A stretch of 49,494 nucleotides of DNA from Kiritimatiellia bacterium (GTDB taxonomy: Bacteria > Verrucomicrobiota > Kiritimatiellia > RFP12 > UBA1067), in NCBI GenBank assembly GCA_024694365.1, contig JAILJX010000010.1:1-49494 (forward strand), read 5' to 3'. The translations under genes were made by a program, and so were the position numbers. This document shows positions 45,784-49,494 of this stretch, piece after piece. The first letter of the stretch is position 1; every line of letters begins with the position of its first letter. The notes under the pieces were generated by a model. It saw only the letters and a program-made list of their open reading frames with translations. It was not told where the DNA came from and did no database searches.

Positions 45784-46394
45784 CCTATCACCACCCTTCT
45801 TCCTTCGAGCCTGTACTTGCCAGAGCCGATTATCCCGAGCGCCTCGGGGTATGCGACGTGCTCCTGAACCTGTATGCGGGCATGGAGCGACTCCGGGGTG
45901 TCGTCCTCCATGACGGGAACCGCCTTCTGCACCAGTATCGGACCCGAATCCGTGCCCGCGTCGACGAGATGCACCGTCACCCCCGCGACCTTGCAGCCGT
46001 AGTCGAGCGCCTGCTTCCACGAATGGACGCCGGGGAACGCCGGCAGAAGCGCGGGATGGATGTTTACGACGCGGTTCGGGAATGCCGCGAGAAGCTTCGG
46101 CTTGACGATGCGCATGAAGCCCGCGAGAACGACGGTGTCGACGCCCGCCTCCTTGAGCATCTCTATGCACCTGTCTTCCGCCGGACCCTCCAGCTTCGTC
46201 TTCCACGGCGCGCAGTCGAGGTATGCGCAGGGGATTCCGTGGCGTTTGGCGCGCTCGAGGATCTTCGCGTCCGCGACGTCGGCAAGGACGAGTTTCACTT
46301 CCGCATCGAGCTCTCCTGCCGCGATGGCGTCCACGATGGACTGCATGTTCGAGCCTGCGCCCGACCCCAGAACTCCAAGATTAAGTTTGCTCAT
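45780..46394 (-). CDS. purN: Phosphoribosylglycinamide formyltransferase
   Basis: A 204-residue enzyme that formylates GAR with 10-formyl-tetrahydrofolate in purine synthesis. Catalytic residues are visible as N111 and H113 (NIHPALLP) and D149 (HLVDAGTDSGP); the nucleotide loop is GVLGSGAGSNMQ. The N-terminus could be ATG 46400 or 46394; I prefer 46394 because the TATAAT box at 46401-46406 would start transcription there, so a leaderless message is likely. The IMP cyclohydrolase two genes downstream belongs to the same pathway, with the GH3 gene between. An intrinsic terminator lies directly upstream. Confidence 0.95.
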   Translation of the reverse strand: MSKLNLGVLGSGAGSNMQSIVDAIAAGELDAEVKLVLADVADAKILERAKRHGIPCAYLDCAPWKTKLEGPAEDRCIEMLKEAGVDTVVLAGFMRIVKPKLLAAFPNRVVNIHPALLPAFPGVHSWKQALDYGCKVAGVTVHLVDAGTDSGPILVQKAVPVMEDDTPESLHARIQVQEHVAYPEALGIIGSGKYRLEGRRVVIG

Positions 46395-46400
46395 GGACAT

Positions 46401-46406
46401 ATTATA
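46401..46406 (-). promoter_or_regulatory. TATAAT box of purN
   Basis: Minus-strand TATAAT lies 6 nt before ATG 46394 and overlaps ATG 46400's upstream base. A -35 would fall inside the terminator stem; none is convincing. Confidence 0.5.
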
Positions 46407-46408
46407 GC

Positions 46409-46448
46409 AAAAAAGCGGGCAGACCGTTAGGGCTTACGGCCTGCCCGC
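46409..46448 (-). terminator. Intrinsic terminator of the large surface-protein gene
   Basis: A 13-bp stem (46415-46427 with 46436-46448, one G-U pair) with an 8-nt loop is followed on the minus strand by TTTTTT. This is the clearest Rho-independent terminator in the window. It lies about 100 nt past the surface-protein stop; the gap 46449-46548 holds nothing else recognised beyond a 7-bp inverted repeat near 46509. Confidence 0.9.
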
Positions 46449-46548
46449 AAATGCTCTGCAAGGTTAACACAGGCGGAAAGATGGGAACGCCTGTCCTCTC
46501 CGAGCACCGCGTCCGACGAACGATGGGCATCCGCCGGACGCAAATCGT

Positions 46549-49494
46549 TTATCTTATGATGATCATCAGCGGACGCTTGTACACGACAAGGCCATCATCC
46601 GTGACTTTCGTCGCCATGTTCGAGGGAAGTCCAGTGACCTCGATCGTCGCGCTGCAACCATAGAGCGATGTGAAATCGGTGTAGTCGATTATCACGTCTC
46701 CAACGGCAGGAGTGCGATCGCCATAGGCGAAGGTCACCTTCGCGCCGGATTCCGACGAAAGCGTTCCGCCGAATGTCGCCGCACCTTCCGTAGGCATCGT
46801 GACCGTGGCGCCATCAGCGAGCTTCATGTTGCAGCTCACGGTCAAGCCAGCGCTGAAGTCGAGGTTGGTGACGACAGGCGTCGCGCTCATATCAGACGAA
46901 ACAGTGCCCGCGCCCTTGATTTCGGCGAAGGTCGAGTTGCAGTTGATGGAGAGCGTGGCACCGGAATTTACGGTCACAGGGACGCTGATTGTGGACGTGT
47001 AGTTTGTGATGCCGTTATTGTGGCTCTCTCCGCCGGGCGTTACATTGAGCGTTCCTTCGGAGACGACGATCGCGCCGCTAGAATCGGTGGTCGTGTTGCA
47101 GAGCCAGAACGCGGCGGAGCCGGTCTTCGTGAGCGTGTTGCCGTTCAGCGTGATGGTCGTCGCGCCGTAGCCGCTGCCGAGGAGACCGAAGTTATACGCC
47201 GCATTGACCGTCGCATTACTGGCAAGCGTTAGTTCCGTGGTCTGTCGTGAGGTTGTACCGATGTGGCTACCCGTGTTCGCGAGAACGCCTCCCTCTGCGA
47301 GCGTGTAGTTGTTTACGCCTGCGATGCCGTTTATATCGAGTGTTCCGTAGACTGTGACAGTGTGCGAGCCTGCGGCTTCATCAGTTCCGCCGAACGCATT
47401 GTAGACTCCAAACTTTGCCGTGGCGCCCGAGGAGACAGTGACGTCGGTATCGATTGTTCCGGAAATCGTGAGTGTTCCGTTCGAGATGACGGTCACGCCA
47501 GTTGCATCCGTTCCGAGCGAAACAGAGCCAGAATATGTCGCAGAATCGCTCGGCGCGAAGACGAGATTACCCGTGCTGCCGATGACATACGTCCCTGCAT
47601 CTGTCCCGGTGAGCGTGAGGTTACCGGCGCCAGAGAGGGTCACCGCACCGCCAGCCGTGATGCTCGTGAACGACTTGTCGGTGCTCGAACCGAAGACGAG
47701 CGGGAAGGCGTATGTCGTACTGATTGTAAGTGCGGAATCCTCGGTCATCGAGTCGATGTAGAGAGTGTCGCCTTCGAACGGATAGTAGGCCGTACCGGTC
47801 AAATCTGCCGAATCATAGCAGACTTCACCATCGGCAAGGCTTGTGCCGGAGATGTAGAGGTTCATCGCCGAGCGCGAGCAAGTGATGGTGGCTATCCAGA
47901 TGGAGTTGTCGGAGTCGAACGAAACAGTCAAGGTGCGGTCTCCGGTTTCGCCCGTTACCTCGCCGGTTACAGAGGCGGAGGAGGTGGAAACGCCTGTCAG
48001 GTGGATGGAAGCGGCCGAAGTGGCTGTGGCAACGGAGTAATAGTCGAAGTTGAACTTCACCGAACCGCTGTTCGAAGTCGTGAAAGGTCCGCCGGTCAGA
48101 TTGAGGACAGCGTTCTTGATTGTTACCGCTGCTTCATCGACCGCAGACTGCGCTGCTGTGATTGTATATGACGCCGCGCCGGAATCGGTCGTCGCGAAGA
48201 CCAGCGAGCCGGGGCCATCGACAGTGATCGCCTCGTACGTTTCGCTCGCTTCAAGGTCGCAGGTAAGCGTCGTCACAACACCCTCAGTCGTGGTGATTGT
48301 GATGGCCGAGCCTGCGAGAGGAGCATCTGCAGTCGTCGAAACGCCGTTCGTCGTGATTGTCCAGGCATCAGCCTGTTCCCACGTCTCGCTCGCCTCGGTC
48401 ACCGTACGGGTCGAGTTGCCGCTCGGCGAGACATACGGGAACTCTTCGGCGAACGCCGCAATCGCATTAGCGCCGAGCGCACTGCTGACGATGCGGACTG
48501 CCTGGATCGAGCTCTGACCGGCCGTTGCATCCTTCGCGCTCTTGATTCCGGTCGAGCCAACGCCGCCATGGACAGACCCAACCTGAAGCTGCGCTCCGAA
48601 CGACGGACTGTCAACGGCAGTTACGTTCCACAGCTTGCCGTCAAGATAGACGGTAATGGAGGATGTCGTCTTGACGAACGCGTAAGTGTGCGATGCCGTG
48701 CGGGCATTCGCGACAGTCATGCTTGCGAGAGTCTCATAAGCGGAATTGCCTGTCGTGCGGACAAGAAGCACATCGGTATCGCTCGTGCTGATGAGTCCGA
48801 TCACGCCCCCAGACTGTGTGCCGAATGTAATGAGCGCCGAGTAGTCGAGATCGGGCACGATGCCAGCGATAAGGCACGTCCAGCTGTCGGGATAAGTGAC
48901 TCCGCCGCTGGTGTATGGCGTGGCAAGCGTATTGAGCGCATAGCCATACGTAAACGCGTTGCTCGAGATGTATGCATTACTCGCGGAATATCCGGTGTCG
49001 TAGTTGAGAGACGTCGTGTCCGTGCCGACGCTTGCGAGCGTGTTCGTGAACGTCCAGTCGTAGAGGCAGGCGGTGCCAGAGACGGTGGGAGCAAACTTGA
49101 CAGTGGTAGTAGAGCCGGAAGTCGTGACAGTGGCGTTGGATATGATTGCTCCATTGTTGCCGATGACTGTAACGGAAGCAGAACCGGACCACGTGATGCT
49201 GGCCGAGATAACACCATCATCTGCAAGAGACTCGTAGAAAGTAATACCGCCAGCGTTTGTTATCGAGAGATTCGTCAACGCGGCAGAGATTGTCGCCGTG
49301 TGTCCGTCGAGGTCAAGAGTCACGGCAATGGAGCTGTCTTCGCTCACTTCCAGACCGTCGACAAGAGCCGTAATGGTATCGCCGGACTCTGCGGCCGAAA
49401 GCGCGGCCGAAAGCGATCCATACTGCGTAGATCCGATTGCCACTTTGGGAGTTCCCACGCATAGAGTGTTACCGTCAAGGTATACAATATAAGA
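46549..49494 (-). CDS. Giant surface protein with LamG-like domain and beta-strand repeats (5' end beyond window)
   Basis: The frame is open to the right edge, so 981 C-terminal residues are seen and the start and signal peptide are outside. It is rich in Thr, Ser, Gly, Ala and Val. Residues about 143-370 of the visible part look like a concanavalin/LamG-type domain (YDWTFTNTL, ITVYLDGKLWNV, SSIQAVRIVSSALGANAIAAF). The rest is irregular beta-helix repeats of the autotransporter-associated type (GNTLTKTGSAAFWL, IVVSEGTLNVTPGG, GTLTISGTIDTDVTVSSGA). It ends GLVVYKRPLMIIIR with no autotransporter barrel and no PEP-CTERM-like anchor. An adhesin or glycan-binding surface role is likely. Transcription ends at the terminator 46409-46448. 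Confidence 0.8.
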   Translation of the reverse strand, partial: SYIVYLDGNTLCVGTPKVAIGSTQYGSLSAALSAAESGDTITALVDGLEVSEDSSIAVTLDLDGHTATISAALTNLSITNAGGITFYESLADDGVISASITWSGSASVTVIGNNGAIISNATVTTSGSTTTVKFAPTVSGTACLYDWTFTNTLASVGTDTTSLNYDTGYSASNAYISSNAFTYGYALNTLATPYTSGGVTYPDSWTCLIAGIVPDLDYSALITFGTQSGGVIGLISTSDTDVLLVRTTGNSAYETLASMTVANARTASHTYAFVKTTSSITVYLDGKLWNVTAVDSPSFGAQLQVGSVHGGVGSTGIKSAKDATAGQSSIQAVRIVSSALGANAIAAFAEEFPYVSPSGNSTRTVTEASETWEQADAWTITTNGVSTTADAPLAGSAITITTTEGVVTTLTCDLEASETYEAITVDGPGSLVFATTDSGAASYTITAAQSAVDEAAVTIKNAVLNLTGGPFTTSNSGSVKFNFDYYSVATATSAASIHLTGVSTSSASVTGEVTGETGDRTLTVSFDSDNSIWIATITCSRSAMNLYISGTSLADGEVCYDSADLTGTAYYPFEGDTLYIDSMTEDSALTISTTYAFPLVFGSSTDKSFTSITAGGAVTLSGAGNLTLTGTDAGTYVIGSTGNLVFAPSDSATYSGSVSLGTDATGVTVISNGTLTISGTIDTDVTVSSGATAKFGVYNAFGGTDEAAGSHTVTVYGTLDINGIAGVNNYTLAEGGVLANTGSHIGTTSRQTTELTLASNATVNAAYNFGLLGSGYGATTITLNGNTLTKTGSAAFWLCNTTTDSSGAIVVSEGTLNVTPGGESHNNGITNYTSTISVPVTVNSGATLSINCNSTFAEIKGAGTVSSDMSATPVVTNLDFSAGLTVSCNMKLADGATVTMPTEGAATFGGTLSSESGAKVTFAYGDRTPAVGDVIIDYTDFTSLYGCSATIEVTGLPSNMATKVTDDGLVVYKRPLMIIIR

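Overview
This is a GC-rich, gene-dense bacterial segment with 36 protein-coding genes, two of them cut by the window edges. I see no rRNA, tRNA, CRISPR array or insertion sequence. A Gram-negative envelope is indicated by a porin-like beta-barrel, an LpxL/HtrB-type acyltransferase, a SurA-like prolyl isomerase and a MurE-like ligase with the DNPR motif linked to meso-diaminopimelate. Type III glutamine synthetase, a Bacteroidetes-like long PurF, families of small secreted proteins and a giant beta-strand-repeat surface protein point to the PVC/Bacteroidetes side of the tree. Kiritimatiellota/Verrucomicrobiota is my best guess; it is inference, not proof.

Region 1 (1-14821) is a nitrogen and glutamine hub. 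Two mirror-image sigma-54 promoters sit back to back between 5044 and 5198. Leftward they face glnK, amtB, a TorF-like porin, glutamine-dependent nadE and a LysE-type exporter. Rightward they face glutamine synthetase III, purF, carA, pyrG and carB. Ammonium is sensed and imported, fixed as glutamine, and spent by four enzymes that take the amide of glutamine (PurF, CarAB, PyrG, NadE).

Region 2 (14837-18308) holds an SDR oxidoreductase and a phosphoesterase fused to a membrane anchor on the plus strand. They converge on a minus-strand pair, queF and a MurE-like ligase that lacks its first domain.

Region 3 (18305-28335) is a minus-strand envelope cluster. A compact operon runs from a SurA-like isomerase through a 1002-residue secreted protein with two thioredoxin-like CxxC segments, a GT39-like glycosyltransferase split by an apparent one-base frameshift, a Cys-rich secreted protein and an anchored helical-repeat protein to a WbaP-like undecaprenyl-phosphate sugar transferase. 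Upstream lies a separate secreted-protein gene with a strong promoter and a ~300-nt leader. This is the best candidate for an undescribed envelope system.

Region 4 (28366-43603) is a minus-strand surface-glycan cluster: two acetyltransferases, a TagD-like cytidylyltransferase, a CDP-glycerol-type phosphotransferase, two sugar-kinase-like domains, five glycosyltransferases or fusions, an LpxL-like acyltransferase and an acyl-activating enzyme. Twelve genes (30259-42890) are joined by overlaps or gaps of about 11 nt, which suggests one transcript, possibly headed by the stand-alone IMP cyclohydrolase gene. The product looks like a phosphate- and perhaps glycerol-phosphate-decorated lipid-linked glycan.

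Region 5 (43648-49494) has purN overlapping a secreted GH3 glycosidase, a clear intrinsic terminator, and the 3' part of a large surface protein that runs off the right edge.
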